Numbered from the stretch's first letter, positions 1 through 11,028 are shown. The stretch is DNA of 64,000 nt from Candidatus Siliceabacter maunaloa (GCA_024330185.1 JANDLV010000003.1:81066-145065); one strand, 5' to 3'. The notes: generated by a model from the sequence alone, not told the origin. Numbers and translations are program-made.

Positions 1-228
1 CGTACGCAACCCCGTGCGCGCGGCGACCTCCTCCAGCAGCCCGCGGAAGGTCAGGACCCCGACGCCGAAGACGACGCCGCCCTCGACCAGCTCGGCGCGG
101 AAGCGCTCGACGTCGGCCGCGGTGGGCACAACGAGCAGGGCGCCGCGGGAGCGCGCGTCGCGCACGCCGCCCAGGACGGCGCGCGCCTTCTCGGCGTTGG
201 CGGGGCCGGTGACCAGGCGCAGGGGCAT
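1..228 (-). CDS. N-terminus of AddB-like helicase/nuclease (partial)
   Basis: Only the first 76 codons are inside the window; the gene runs off the left edge. The start ATG (complement of 226-228) gives MPLRLVTGPANAEKAR followed by LLVVPTAADVERFR and LTFRGLLEEVAARTG. This resembles the first, Walker-A-like segment (GPANAEKA) of AddB-type PD-(D/E)XK exonuclease/helicase-like proteins of actinobacteria, which process double-strand breaks with a UvrD-like partner. The nuclease domain would lie outside the window, so the assignment rests on the N-terminal style alone. It could also be another P-loop helicase-like protein. The 161 bases between this start and the next gene hold no recognisable gene. 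Confidence 0.55.
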   Translation of the reverse strand, partial: MPLRLVTGPANAEKARAVLGGVRDARSRGALLVVPTAADVERFRAELVEGGVVFGVGVLTFRGLLEEVAARTGLRT

Positions 229-389
229 CGGCCGACAGGGTCGCGCACCGCCCCGACGACCTGACGGACACCGCCTGCGACGAGTCGCGGCTTACTCCTT
301 CCTCGCCCCGACCGGGTGCAGAGAGCGCTCGACCGACCTGGTCGGCCTCGCGCTCCTGCTGCCCGCCGGCTGGCCCGGTGGGCGTCGTG

Positions 390-1412
390 TCAGGCGGTGA
401 CGGCCTGGCGCTCGGCGGCCTGGAGCACGCCGCTGCGGTTCTTGTGACGCTGCTCGTACTCGCGCACCTCGCGCGCCTGGTCATCGTCACCGTCGCTCAG
501 ACGCTTGGTGATCTCGTCGGCGTTCATCTCGTCATAGCCGGTCCACGGCTCGTCACCGCGCAGCGAGGAGACCCGGCCGGTGACCGTCGTGCGGTCCTGG
601 TTGCGTCGCTCGTAGCCGTCGACCTTGGCCAGCTCCATCTGCGAGAGATCGCCGAGGCGCTCGTTGATCTGCTCGGCGGTCAGCGAGTCGTAGTCGGCGA
701 TGGCCAGATCGTCTGCGGAGGCCACGGCGCCACGGACCTCGCCCTCGGCCTGGGCCACACCGGGTACGCGGCGGGCCTGACGGGCCGTGCCCTTGGCACG
801 CTGGCTCGCGCGCTGGGTGCTCTTGCGCGCCCCGCGCCCGGCCTCGCGCACCAGCTGACCCGCACCGGTCTCCGCGGGGTCGTAGACCTCCTTGCCGTGC
901 ACCTCGCTGTCGACCACCGCGTCGGTCAGCTCCGGCAGCAGCCCGCGCACCGTGTCGAGCATCTTCTGCTCCTGGTCGCGCAGCTGGGCGGCCAGACGCG
1001 CCGTCTTCTTGTCGTCCAGGCGCTCGGCCAAGCGCTCGAGCGCCTCGTAGGTGGCGATCTCCAGCGCCTCGGCCACGCAACTGTCCTTGGCATTCTTCAG
1101 CACCTTCTCCTCGGCGCTGCCTCCACGCACCAGCGCCAGCGGGGTACGCCCGACGGCCAACGCCTGCCCGGCCACGTTCTGCGCAAGGCCCAGCCCCGTC
1201 TTGAGCAGGCTCCGCCCCGCGCCCAGCTCGTCCAGGCGCTCGCGCAGACGTCGCGCCTGCTCACGGGTCTGATCGTGATGGCTCTCCAGCGCGCTGCGAT
1301 AGCGCCCCGACGGCGTGACCAGGATCTGGGCCTGCAGCTCGCGGGTCAGGCCCTGCTCCAGCGCGTGGGCCTCGGTGAGGTACTGGATCAACTTGTTCGA
1401 CGCGGTATCCAT
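390..1412 (-). CDS. DUF892 ferritin-like protein with duplicated C-terminal module
   Basis: The first ~165 residues match the DUF892 (YciE/YciF) four-helix ferritin-like family, with helix acidic/His positions visible at EAHALEQ, ALESHHDQ, ATYEALERLA and RDQEQKML. A basic linker (QRASQRAKGTARQARR) follows. The last ~90 residues contain two copies of a module: DYDSLTAEQINERL...YERRNQDR and GYDEMNADEITKRL...YEQRHKNR. The start is the internal ATG because AAGGAG lies 9 nt upstream; a longer frame to 1463 would place that ribosome site inside the gene. DUF892 proteins are linked to stress and iron/oxidant protection; the role of the C-terminal repeats is unknown to me. Cytoplasmic, probably monocistronic. 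Confidence 0.8.
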   Translation of the reverse strand: MDTASNKLIQYLTEAHALEQGLTRELQAQILVTPSGRYRSALESHHDQTREQARRLRERLDELGAGRSLLKTGLGLAQNVAGQALAVGRTPLALVRGGSAEEKVLKNAKDSCVAEALEIATYEALERLAERLDDKKTARLAAQLRDQEQKMLDTVRGLLPELTDAVVDSEVHGKEVYDPAETGAGQLVREAGRGARKSTQRASQRAKGTARQARRVPGVAQAEGEVRGAVASADDLAIADYDSLTAEQINERLGDLSQMELAKVDGYERRNQDRTTVTGRVSSLRGDEPWTGYDEMNADEITKRLSDGDDDQAREVREYEQRHKNRSGVLQAAERQAVTA

Positions 1413-1556
1413 GATGCATAGCTCCTTGATGTGAAACGGGCGGCCAACGACCGCCCGGTGCACTCGCGCTACCCCGCTCGCCCCTGCCTCACGCGTTCGT
1501 TCACGTCCGCGCCACCAGTGTCGTCCCTCGAAGTGCGTGCCGTTCGGGGGCGGCCA

Positions 1557-1751
1557 CTAGGCCGAGCTGTCGGGCTCGCCGTCGGTCGGGATGCCCGGCA
1601 TCGCCTCCTCGCCACGGGGGGTCTCGCCCTCGCCCTCCGGATCGTTCTCCTCGCCGCCCATCGGCGGCGCTTCCCAGCCCTCCTGGGCCAACCCCGACGG
1701 GATCTCCTCCTCGTCGGGGTCACGGTTGCGCCTGTCGTCGTGCTCTTGCAT
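1557..1751 (-). CDS. Small acidic hypothetical protein
   Basis: A 64-residue, strongly acidic, Pro/Glu/Gly-rich protein starting MQEHDDRRNRDPDEEE, with the segment GLAQEGWEAPPMGG. There are no Cys residues and no membrane segment, and it looks intrinsically disordered. It lies between topB and the DUF892 gene on the same strand, 40 nt downstream of topB. Composition is coding-like in this frame and the opposite strand gives arginine-rich nonsense. Function is not recognised. Confidence 0.5.
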   Translation of the reverse strand: MQEHDDRRNRDPDEEEIPSGLAQEGWEAPPMGGEENDPEGEGETPRGEEAMPGIPTDGEPDSSA

Positions 1752-1791
1752 CCTGGCGTCCTACCCAAGGGCCGCGCGGTCTGCTCGTGAC

Positions 1792-4026
<2,235 letters not shown>

Positions 4027-4083
4027 CGGCCGGGGCAGGGTAGCGGTCGGTTCCACAGGACGGGCATCGCCTGCGGTCTCTCG

Positions 4084-4932
4084 TCACAGAGCGTCGGGGC
4101 TCGGGGGGGCGCAGGCTGTGGTGCCGCGGTCGAGGCCGCCGGCTCCTGCCTCGGCGTGGGCGACGCCTGCGTCGGCGCTTGCGATGCCACCGCCTGCCGG
4201 CGCGGCAGCGGTCAGCGCGCTCCACGTCGCGCCGTCGGTCTCGCCCGTCCCCGGGAGACCGAGGCTGCGCTGGAAGGCACGCAGGGATCGCTCGGTGGCC
4301 GGCCCGAAGCGGCCCTGCGCTCCGACACCGGTCGCGCCGTGCGCGAGGAGCCGCTCCTGCAGGCGCGCCACCCACGGCGCCTGGCAGGGCCCGCCCGACC
4401 CCTCGGCCAGCCGCGGCGCCCCCCGTCGGGCGCCCGGGTCGGGGCGGCGGTCCCAGATGCCAGCGCGGTAGCGGATGTGCCACCACTCCCCGGGGGCGTC
4501 GGACCACGCCTTGGCCCAGCCCAACGGCCTCCCGTTGTCGTCCAGCCAGGCGCGCATGCGCCGCGTGTCGAGGTCGATCGCGACGCCGGCACCGTGGTTG
4601 GACCGCCCGGGGGTCGCGGCGGGGTTGCCCCGTCCCTCGCGAAACAGCTCGAACAGGCGCCGCTGACGGTCGAGGTCGCGGTAGGCGCTGCCGGGCTTGT
4701 CGACGCCGTGCAGCGGCAACCCGTCCGCGTCGGCGCACAGACGCAGCGTGTTCCACGCGGCTGCGGACTCCTGCGCGAGGGTGTGGTCATCGCGGTCGGG
4801 ATGCCAGACCGCAGCGAGCTGCGCGGCGGGGAGGCGCCCGTTGGGCGCGGCGAATGTGGTGGCCGGCAGGGCAGCGAGCACCAGGAGCGCGGTGATCAGC
4901 AGCGCGCGCAGAGCAGCGGAAGGCCGTGGCAT
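4084..4932 (-). CDS. Secreted M15 D,D-carboxypeptidase with peptidoglycan-binding domain
   Basis: A Sec signal peptide (MPRPSAALRALLITALLVLAALPATTFA) leads to a VanY/DacB-like M15 metallopeptidase. The motifs RSNHGAGVAIDLD (SxHxxGxAxD, zinc His and Asp) and GEWWHIRYR (ExxWH, zinc His) are intact. A C-terminal PG_binding_1 repeat (ARLQERLLAHGATG...GRFGPATERSLRAFQ) would anchor it to the wall. It trims D-Ala from muropeptide stems. It lies 23 nt downstream of the membrane protein ending at 4956 and probably shares the transcript that begins with the molybdopterin oxidoreductase. The 3' end is Ala/Gly-rich. Confidence 0.85.
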   Translation of the reverse strand: MPRPSAALRALLITALLVLAALPATTFAAPNGRLPAAQLAAVWHPDRDDHTLAQESAAAWNTLRLCADADGLPLHGVDKPGSAYRDLDRQRRLFELFREGRGNPAATPGRSNHGAGVAIDLDTRRMRAWLDDNGRPLGWAKAWSDAPGEWWHIRYRAGIWDRRPDPGARRGAPRLAEGSGGPCQAPWVARLQERLLAHGATGVGAQGRFGPATERSLRAFQRSLGLPGTGETDGATWSALTAAAPAGGGIASADAGVAHAEAGAGGLDRGTTACAPPSPDAL

Positions 4933-4955
4933 CGCAAATGGAGCCGGAGGGTGGC

Positions 4956-5390
4956 TCAGCTCGTGCTGCGTCGTGCGCGCAGCGCGTAGAGCAGCCCGGA
5001 GGCGAGGAAGAGGGCGGCGGTGATGGCCAGCCAGCGTTGGAGGTAGGGCGTTGGCTGCAGCCCGGCGGCCGCCTCGTAGGTGTCGGGCGCGAGCGAGCAG
5101 ATGAGGGGCACGAACATCAGGAACAGCAGGCCCGAGAGCATGGCGGGCACGCGCACGTGGTTGGTCGCGCGGCGCGGGCGGTTGCCGCCGGCCAACAGAC
5201 CCAGCAGCGTGTACAGCGGGAAGAGCACGAGGTCGTGGGCCAGGGCGGCGCCCACCAGCCACAGCGCGATCTGCGCCGCGCCCGAGGTCTCGGCGATGCG
5301 CAGCGCCGCGTAGGCGGTGAGGGCCAGGCTGGCCACCAGCGCGATCAGGTGCAAAGGGGTGCTTCCGTAGAGGGCGCGAAAGCGGGCCAC
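4956..5390 (-). CDS. Four-helix membrane protein
   Basis: 144 residues with four hydrophobic stretches (LIALVASLALTAYAAL, IALWLVGAALAHDLVLF, MLSGLLFLMFVPLI, AITAALFLASGLLYAL). The start is GTG three bases after the stop of the oxidoreductase, so the two are probably translated together. It could be a partner or maturation factor of the cytochrome b/molybdopterin protein, but no family is recognised. Short loops with Arg-rich cytoplasmic segments; no haem-ligand His pair is evident. Confidence 0.75.
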   Translation of the reverse strand: MARFRALYGSTPLHLIALVASLALTAYAALRIAETSGAAQIALWLVGAALAHDLVLFPLYTLLGLLAGGNRPRRATNHVRVPAMLSGLLFLMFVPLICSLAPDTYEAAAGLQPTPYLQRWLAITAALFLASGLLYALRARRSTS

Positions 5391-5393
5391 GGG

Positions 5394-6695
5394 TCAGGTC
5401 ACGAAGGTCATCCGCGAGACCCACTTCGTGCAGTGCACGCCGGGAGCAGCAGGAACGATGATGCGAGCGGGGAAGCCGTGATCCAGCGACAGGTCGGCGT
5501 CGTTGACGCGCAGCGCCAGCAGCGACTTCTCCGCGTCGACCTGATCGGCGCTGAACGTCGTCGTGGCGAAGTCACCCTCCCCCTGCAACGACTCGGCGGT
5601 CATCTCGGCCGCACCCGGCACCCCGGCCAGCATGGCTAGGTCGCGCAGGCGCACCCCCGTCCACGTCTGCGTGGTCGACCAGCCCTCCACGCAGGCGATC
5701 GGCAGCTCATACGTGTACTGCCTGAGGCCCAGCAGGTCCTCGCGCGAGAGGGACTGGGCCACCGACCCGTCCGGCCCGACCACCAGCTCCAGGCGGTAGG
5801 ACGCCCCCGTGTTCTCCGCGGTAACCCCCACCGCCGCCGCGGGCTTGTTGACCTGGAAGTCGTTGGGCCCGCCGTCGCCGTAGCTGCGGCCGCGCGGGGC
5901 GAGCAGCGCCATCGAACGGAACGGACCGCCGAGGGTCTGACCCGCCGTGAGCACGAACACCAGCGCCGAGCTGCCCGCCACCAAGCCAAGCAGCCCCCGA
6001 CGCGACAGCGTCGCCTCGCGCGGCGCCACCGGCGCCAACTCGTCCTCCTCATCCATGCGCTCCTCGGGCCGCGTCTGGTCGATCGGCATGCGCAGCTCGT
6101 CCACCAGCCGGCGCGTGCGCAACGCACGGCGCATCGTGGGCAGCTTGATCGCCACATGCACCACGAACCCCGCCGTGAACACCCACGCCCCATAGAGATG
6201 CCCCGGATAGAACGAGAACGGAAACGCGTACCAGTAGGCGATGTTCATGATCCCCGTCACGAAAAGGAAGACCGCGCCACCCACCAACGCCAGCAGGCTC
6301 AACCGCTCCAGCGCCTGGGCCGGCGAGCGAAACGGCGGCCACGAGAACAGCTTGGGGATCACCGACCACAGCTTGGCCAGCAACACCGGCGTGAGCACCA
6401 GGCCGCCGATGACGTGCAGCCCCTGGTTGAGCTGGTACAGCCACGCCGGCCTGGTCGGCCAGTCGAACAGGTAGAAGCCCAACAGCCCCTTGGTCGACGT
6501 GAGATCGTTGCTGCCCAACCGCGGGTTGTACGCCGCGTAAGACAGAAAGCCGGTGAGCGCCACAACCGTGACCCCCACCAATAACACCAACGCGAACGTC
6601 GACGTCAACCACCGTCCACGCAGCGGGCTGCGCCAGAACCCCCCACGGAACGGCCCGGGCGGCGGGGTCGCCGGGAACAGGCGGCTCAGCTCCAC
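5394..6695 (-). CDS. Cytochrome b561-like/molybdopterin oxidoreductase fusion
   Basis: 433 residues. Residues ~25-230 hold four to five membrane helices with His residues (LNQGLHVIGG, VHVAIKLP) typical of a b-type cytochrome. After an acidic linker comes a twin-arginine-like segment SRRGLLGLVAGSSALVFVL. The C-terminal half is a YedY/sulfite-oxidase-type molybdopterin domain with the Cys that would ligate Mo in PIACVEGWSTTQ and the end GVHCTKWVS. Such proteins pass electrons between periplasmic substrates and the quinone pool; the substrate here is unknown. The GTG start (complement 6693-6695) was chosen because no ATG is in frame near VELSRLFP. First gene of a probable three-gene operon. Confidence 0.82.
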   Translation of the reverse strand: MELSRLFPATPPPGPFRGGFWRSPLRGRWLTSTFALVLLVGVTVVALTGFLSYAAYNPRLGSNDLTSTKGLLGFYLFDWPTRPAWLYQLNQGLHVIGGLVLTPVLLAKLWSVIPKLFSWPPFRSPAQALERLSLLALVGGAVFLFVTGIMNIAYWYAFPFSFYPGHLYGAWVFTAGFVVHVAIKLPTMRRALRTRRLVDELRMPIDQTRPEERMDEEDELAPVAPREATLSRRGLLGLVAGSSALVFVLTAGQTLGGPFRSMALLAPRGRSYGDGGPNDFQVNKPAAAVGVTAENTGASYRLELVVGPDGSVAQSLSREDLLGLRQYTYELPIACVEGWSTTQTWTGVRLRDLAMLAGVPGAAEMTAESLQGEGDFATTTFSADQVDAEKSLLALRVNDADLSLDHGFPARIIVPAAPGVHCTKWVSRMTFVT

Positions 6696-6752
6696 GGCGA
6701 GAGACCGTAGGCGGAGAAGATGACGATTGCATGACAGGCTCCGTTCCCAGTC

Positions 6753-6770
6753 TCGTAAGCGCGTCGTAAG
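6753..6770. promoter_or_regulatory. Direct repeat TCGTAAG, candidate response-regulator site
   Basis: Two exact copies of TCGTAAG start 11 bases apart (6753 and 6764) in the 99-bp gap between the divergent oxidoreductase genes. Eleven-base spacing is typical of OmpR-type tandem sites, and an OmpR-type regulator is encoded 2.6 kb away. A related pair (CGTAAG, CGCTAAG at 11018-11033) lies upstream of the second kinase. This is inference from spacing only. Confidence 0.3.
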
Positions 6771-6794
6771 GGCTGGCACGGAGGATCGCGGATC

Positions 6795-8174
6795 GTGCAG
6801 GAGCGAGCCTTCGACGTGGTGATCATCGGCGCCGGCCCGGCCGGTGAGGTGTTGGCCGGCCGGTTGGCGCAGCACGAGAGAGCGGTCGCCCTGGTCGAGT
6901 CGGAGCTGGTCGGTGGAGAGTGCTCCTTCTGGGCCTGCATGCCCTCCAAGGCGCTCCTGCGTCCGGCGCAGGCGCTCGACGAGGCGCGCCGCGTGCAGGG
7001 CGCCCGCGAGGCGGTCACCGGCGAGCTCGATGTCGAGGCTGTCCTGCGCCGGCGTGACCAGATCGTCCACGACCTCAGCGACGATCACCAGGTCCCGTGG
7101 CTGGACGACCGCGCCATCGCGCTGGTCCGCGGGCACGGCCGGCTCGACGGCGAGCGGCGGGTGCGCGTGGGTGAGGAGACCATCCTCGCCCTGCGTGCCG
7201 TGGTTATCGCAACCGGAAGCGGGGCGGCGGTGCCGCCGATTCCCGGGCTGGCCGAGTCCCGGCCGTGGAGCAACCGCGAGGCCACGACGGCAGCGCAGGT
7301 CCCCCCGCGGCTGCTGGTGCTCGGCGGCGGGGTGGTGGGCGTCGAGCTGGCCCAGGCCTGGACCGCGCTCGGGTCGACGGTCACGCTCGTGGAGGCTGGG
7401 CCGCGCATCCTCCAGCGCGAGGAGCCCTTCGCATCGCAGGACGTGGTCGCGGCGCTGCGCGAACGCGGCGTGGACGTGCGCGAGGGCGCCACGGTGATCG
7501 GCGCCGCGCGCGAGGGCCAGGAGGTCGTGCTGACGCTGGAGAGCGGCGAGACCGTCGCCGGGGACGAGGTCCTCGTAGCCGTGGGCCGCCGGCCCCTGAC
7601 CGACGATCTCGGGCTGGAGACCGTTGGCCTGAGCCCGGGCGAGCATGTGCCGGTCGACGACCGGATGCAGGTTCCCGACCGGCCGTGGCTGTACGCCATC
7701 GGCGATGTGAACGGGCGCTCGCTGCTGACCCACATGGGCAAGTACCAGGCGCGGGTGGCCGCCGACGCGATCGAGGGCGGGAACCTGCGCGCCACCCGCG
7801 ACGACGCCGGCGCGCCGCGCGTGGTGTTCACCGACCCGCAGGTGGCGGCGGTCGGCCTCACCAGCGAGCAGGCAACCGAGCGTGGGGTCGAGCCGGTGGT
7901 CGTCTCGCACCCCACCGCCGGCACGGCCGGCGCGAGCTTCGTGGGTCGTGGCGCGCCGGGGACGGCGCAACTCGTCATCGACCCGCGCCGCGGGGTGGTC
8001 GTGGGCGCTACCTTCACGGGGCCCGAGGTCGCCGATCTGCTGCATGCTGCGACCATCGCGATCGTGGGCGAGGTGCCGGTCGACCGCCTCTGGGACGCCG
8101 TCGCGCCCTTCCCGACCCGCAGCGAGCTCTGGCTCAAGCTGCTCGAGCGCTACGAGACGGACACCGGCCGGTAG
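6795..8174 (+). CDS. Pyridine nucleotide-disulfide oxidoreductase
   Basis: 459 residues of the dihydrolipoamide dehydrogenase/mercuric reductase class. The FAD motif is VVIIGAGPAGEVLAGRL, the redox-active CxxxxC is GGECSFWACMPSK, the NAD(P) motif is LLVLGGGVVGVELAQ, and the FAD ribityl motif is YAIGDVNG. The dimerisation domain ends VAPFPTRSELW, where lipoamide and glutathione reductases have H(A)HPT.SE. The catalytic His is therefore replaced by Phe, so the usual lipoamide/glutathione reaction is unlikely. Divergent from the molybdopterin oxidoreductase. Its 3' end overlaps the convergent kinase gene by 25 bases. The substrate cannot be named. Confidence 0.85.
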   Translation: MQERAFDVVIIGAGPAGEVLAGRLAQHERAVALVESELVGGECSFWACMPSKALLRPAQALDEARRVQGAREAVTGELDVEAVLRRRDQIVHDLSDDHQVPWLDDRAIALVRGHGRLDGERRVRVGEETILALRAVVIATGSGAAVPPIPGLAESRPWSNREATTAAQVPPRLLVLGGGVVGVELAQAWTALGSTVTLVEAGPRILQREEPFASQDVVAALRERGVDVREGATVIGAAREGQEVVLTLESGETVAGDEVLVAVGRRPLTDDLGLETVGLSPGEHVPVDDRMQVPDRPWLYAIGDVNGRSLLTHMGKYQARVAADAIEGGNLRATRDDAGAPRVVFTDPQVAAVGLTSEQATERGVEPVVVSHPTAGTAGASFVGRGAPGTAQLVIDPRRGVVVGATFTGPEVADLLHAATIAIVGEVPVDRLWDAVAPFPTRSELWLKLLERYETDTGR

Positions 8175-9376
8175 GGATCGGCCTCCACGGCGACGCCCTC
8201 CTCGAGCGGCAGCCAGAAGCGCACTCGCGTCCCGCTGTCCGCGTCCTCCAGCCAGATCCGCCCGCCGTGGGCCTCGACGATGGCGCGGGAGATCGCGAGG
8301 CCCAGCCCGGCTCCCGCACGGGTGCGAGCGGCCTCGGCGCCGCCGCGGTACGAGGGCTCGAACACGTGACCACGGTCGGCCTCGCCGATGCCGGGGCCGG
8401 TGTCGGCCACCTCGATGTGCAGCCCCCTGGGAGCCGCCTCGGCCAGCACGGTCACCGAGCCGTCGGGAGGCGTGTGGCGGATCGCGTTCTGAAGCAGGTT
8501 GAACAGCACCCGCTGGAGCTTCTCCGGGTTCGCGCGGGCCGGCTCCAGGGCCGGGGGCACCAGCATGCGCACCTGCACGCCCTCTGCCTCGGCATTGGGG
8601 CGCATCGCCTCGACCGTCTCGGCCACCAGGTCCTCCACGCACACCTGCTGCAGCGTCCAGCGAATCTCGCCGGCCTCCAGGCGCGACAGCTCGAACAGGT
8701 CCTCGATGAGGTTCGAGAGGGCGCGGATATGAGTGCCCATCTGGCCCAGGTACCGGCGCCGCGTGGCGGCGTCCACGATGTCGTCGTCGACGGCCTCGAC
8801 CAGCAGCTGCAGGGAGGTGATCGGCGTGCGCAGGTCGTGGGAGACCGCGGCCACGAGGTCGCGCCTGGCTCCCTCGGTGCGCCCGAGCCTGTCGATCGTC
8901 GCGTTGGCCGCCGCGGCCAGCTCGGCCAGCTCGTCGGCCGACCCTGTGGCCGCGGAGGGCTCGCGCGAGCCCTCGCCGACGGCCGCCAGCGTATGGCGCA
9001 GCCCGTCGATGTCGCGCATGACCCCGCCGGCGAAGAGCTGCGCGGCGCGCACCGCCACCACGCCGGCCAGCACCGTGATCACCAGCACGATGGCCGCGTC
9101 GTGGGCGGAGACGAACATGAGCAGCGCGCCGGCGACCATCGCGACCAGCAGCTGGCCGATCACGATCGCCACCGCGAAGGCGAACTGCCGACGCAGCGGG
9201 CCCAGGCGCTCGCGGCGGCGGACGAGGGCGTGCGCCGCCAGCAGGGAGGCGCAGCCCAGCGTGAGCAGCATCGCCCAGGTGACGAGGCCGTCCTGGACGC
9301 TGAACAGGACGGCCACCACGCCGGCCAGGGCGGTGGCGACGGCCGCCACGAGCAGGAGAGACCGCAGGACGCTCAC
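8150..9376 (-). CDS. Two-component sensor histidine kinase
   Basis: 409 codons. Four N-terminal hydrophobic helices (LLLVAAVATALAGVVAVLF onward) have no large extracellular loop. They are followed by a HAMP-like segment (FAGGVMRDIDGLRHTL), the H-box LVAAVSHDLRTPITSL, the N-box LFNLLQNAIRHTPP, the G1 box VADTGPGIG and the G2 box GAGLGLAIS. The GTG start overlaps the regulator's stop as GTGA, so the pair is translationally coupled. Without an extracytoplasmic domain it probably senses something in the membrane. The signal is unknown; the genes flanking it are redox enzymes. Confidence 0.9.
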   Translation of the reverse strand: MSVLRSLLLVAAVATALAGVVAVLFSVQDGLVTWAMLLTLGCASLLAAHALVRRRERLGPLRRQFAFAVAIVIGQLLVAMVAGALLMFVSAHDAAIVLVITVLAGVVAVRAAQLFAGGVMRDIDGLRHTLAAVGEGSREPSAATGSADELAELAAAANATIDRLGRTEGARRDLVAAVSHDLRTPITSLQLLVEAVDDDIVDAATRRRYLGQMGTHIRALSNLIEDLFELSRLEAGEIRWTLQQVCVEDLVAETVEAMRPNAEAEGVQVRMLVPPALEPARANPEKLQRVLFNLLQNAIRHTPPDGSVTVLAEAAPRGLHIEVADTGPGIGEADRGHVFEPSYRGGAEAARTRAGAGLGLAISRAIVEAHGGRIWLEDADSGTRVRFWLPLEEGVAVEADPYRPVSVS

Positions 9377-10095
9377 GGCTGGAAGCGGTATCCGACGCCC
9401 CACACGGTCTGCAGGTGCTCGGGCCGGCCGGGGTCGGCCTCGATCTTGGCGCGCAGGCGGCGGACGTGCACCGTGACCGTGGACGTGTCGGTGTAGAACG
9501 CGTACTGCCACACGAGGTCCATGAGCTGGTCGCGCGAGAAGACCTGGCCGGGGTGGCGCGCGAGGAACAGCAGCAGGTCGAACTCCCGCTGGGTGAGGGC
9601 GGCCTCCTCGCCGCGCACGAACGCGCGCCGGGCCGCCGGCTCGACGCGCACGGCGCCGACCTCGATCACCTCCTCGGCGTCGGGCGCCGGATGGGCACGG
9701 CGAAGCACGGCGTCGACGCGTGCGACCACCTCGGCCGGGGAGAACGGCTTGACGACGTAGTCGTCGGCGCCCAGGCGGAGTCCTACGACGCGATCGGACT
9801 CCTCGCCGCGGGCGGTGAGCAGGATGATCGGCAGGCGCGTGTGCGCGCTGGGGTTGGAGGGCCCGCGCAAGCGGCGCATGACCTCCAGGCCGTCGATCCC
9901 AGGGAGCATCAGGTCGAGCAGGACGAGGTCGGGGCGTCGCTGGAACGCCAGCGCCACCGCCTCCTCGCCGTCGGCGGCGATGCGCGTCTCGTAGCCTGCC
10001 CGCCTCAGGTAGCGGGAGAGCACGTCGGTGATCGTCGGCTCGTCGTCGACGAGCAGCAACGACGCGCGCACGTGCCCATCGGCGTTGGTGGCCAT
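9373..10095 (-). CDS. OmpR/PhoB-family response regulator
   Basis: 240 residues. The receiver domain has the acidic pocket LLVDDEP, the phospho-Asp in LVLLDLMLPG, the Thr switch LLTARG and Lys in VVKPFSP. The C-terminal winged helix has LTQREFDLLLFLARHPGQVFSRDQLMDLVW and TVTVHVRRLRAKIE. It activates or represses by binding tandem DNA sites. It is coupled to the downstream kinase by GTGA. The start ATG gives MATNADGHVR. A TCGTAAG direct repeat at 6753-6770 is a possible target. Confidence 0.93.
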   Translation of the reverse strand: MATNADGHVRASLLLVDDEPTITDVLSRYLRRAGYETRIAADGEEAVALAFQRRPDLVLLDLMLPGIDGLEVMRRLRGPSNPSAHTRLPIILLTARGEESDRVVGLRLGADDYVVKPFSPAEVVARVDAVLRRAHPAPDAEEVIEVGAVRVEPAARRAFVRGEEAALTQREFDLLLFLARHPGQVFSRDQLMDLVWQYAFYTDTSTVTVHVRRLRAKIEADPGRPEHLQTVWGVGYRFQP

Positions 10096-10196
10096 GGCAC
10101 ATCGTCCTGCGCCCGATGCCCCGGGCGCAAGGGGGACGGCGAACGTTCACCACCCCGTAAGACGGGGATCGACCCCCGGTGGGGCTCAGCGATCCG

Positions 10197-10958
10197 TCAC
10201 AGCTCGCCTGTCGGGACCGAGAAGCGGACGCTCGTCCCGCGTGGCTGGGGCGCAATCCACACGCGCCCGCCGTGAAACTCGACGATCGAGCGTGCGATCA
10301 GGAGCCCGAGACCACGCCGTCCGTCGCCGGCATGCGCAGGCCGATGCTCCGCCTGGACGCGTTCTGCCGTCGAGGCGGGCAAGCCGGGTCCGCTGTCGTC
10401 CACCTGGACCTCTATCTCGCCGGCCCGGGCGACCGCGCCGAGGACGACGACGCCCTTGCGAGGGCTGTGGCGGATCGCGTTGTCGACCAGGTTCAGGATG
10501 ACGCGGGAGATCTGCTCGGGTTGGCACGCCACAGGCGGCAGCTCGTCCTGGACGCAGACGCGGATCTCGACCTCCTTTGCGCGCGCGGCTTCGTGCATCG
10601 CGTGCGACCAGCGCTCGAGCAGGACCCCGAGGTCGGTCGGCCGCAGCGTCGGGCCGACCTGCGTGGACACCGGCTCGAGCGTGTCCGGAGGCTCCTCGAG
10701 CAGGTCGGTAAGGAAGGTCACATGGGTCTTCATGCGGGCGAGATACGACGGATCGGCGAGGTCGAAGACGCCGTCGCTCATGCCCTCGATGAGCAGCCGT
10801 AGGGCCGTCACCGACACGCGAATGTCGTGCGACAGGCCGAGGGCGCCCCCATGAGCCGCCTTGCGGCGCGGGCGGGCTTCCCGGCCGGCGCCCTCGCGGG
10901 CCGGCCGGTCGAAGACGGTACCCGGCGGCGACTTCGCCACCTCGTCGATTACGATCAT
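10197..10958 (-). CDS. Histidine kinase lacking a sensor region
   Basis: 253 residues. A short Arg/Lys-rich N-terminus (~40 residues) directly precedes an H-box, ALGLSHDIRVSVTALRLL, in which the usual Pro after Arg is missing. The N-box LNLVDNAIRHSPRK, G1 box VDDSGPGLP and G2 box RRGLGLLIARSIV are intact. There is no membrane helix. It is either a cytoplasmic kinase or the C-terminal part of a truncated membrane kinase. It lies 101 nt upstream of the regulator gene on the same strand and may feed that regulator. Confidence 0.7.
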   Translation of the reverse strand: MIVIDEVAKSPPGTVFDRPAREGAGREARPRRKAAHGGALGLSHDIRVSVTALRLLIEGMSDGVFDLADPSYLARMKTHVTFLTDLLEEPPDTLEPVSTQVGPTLRPTDLGVLLERWSHAMHEAARAKEVEIRVCVQDELPPVACQPEQISRVILNLVDNAIRHSPRKGVVVLGAVARAGEIEVQVDDSGPGLPASTAERVQAEHRPAHAGDGRRGLGLLIARSIVEFHGGRVWIAPQPRGTSVRFSVPTGEL

Positions 10959-11028
10959 CGCAGCCGATCATCGCCGAGGCGACGGTGCCCCGCCAGTCAC
11001 GAACCGTTGTCGTCGGGCGTAAGGAACG

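Noticed and set aside
378..1421. Long plus-strand open frame opposite the DUF892 gene
   Set aside because: Antisense shadow caused by high GC; the minus-strand protein is recognisable and has a good ribosome site.
6696..8642. Long minus-strand extension of the molybdopterin oxidoreductase frame
   Set aside because: It runs antisense through the flavoprotein gene; the real start is the GTG at 6695.
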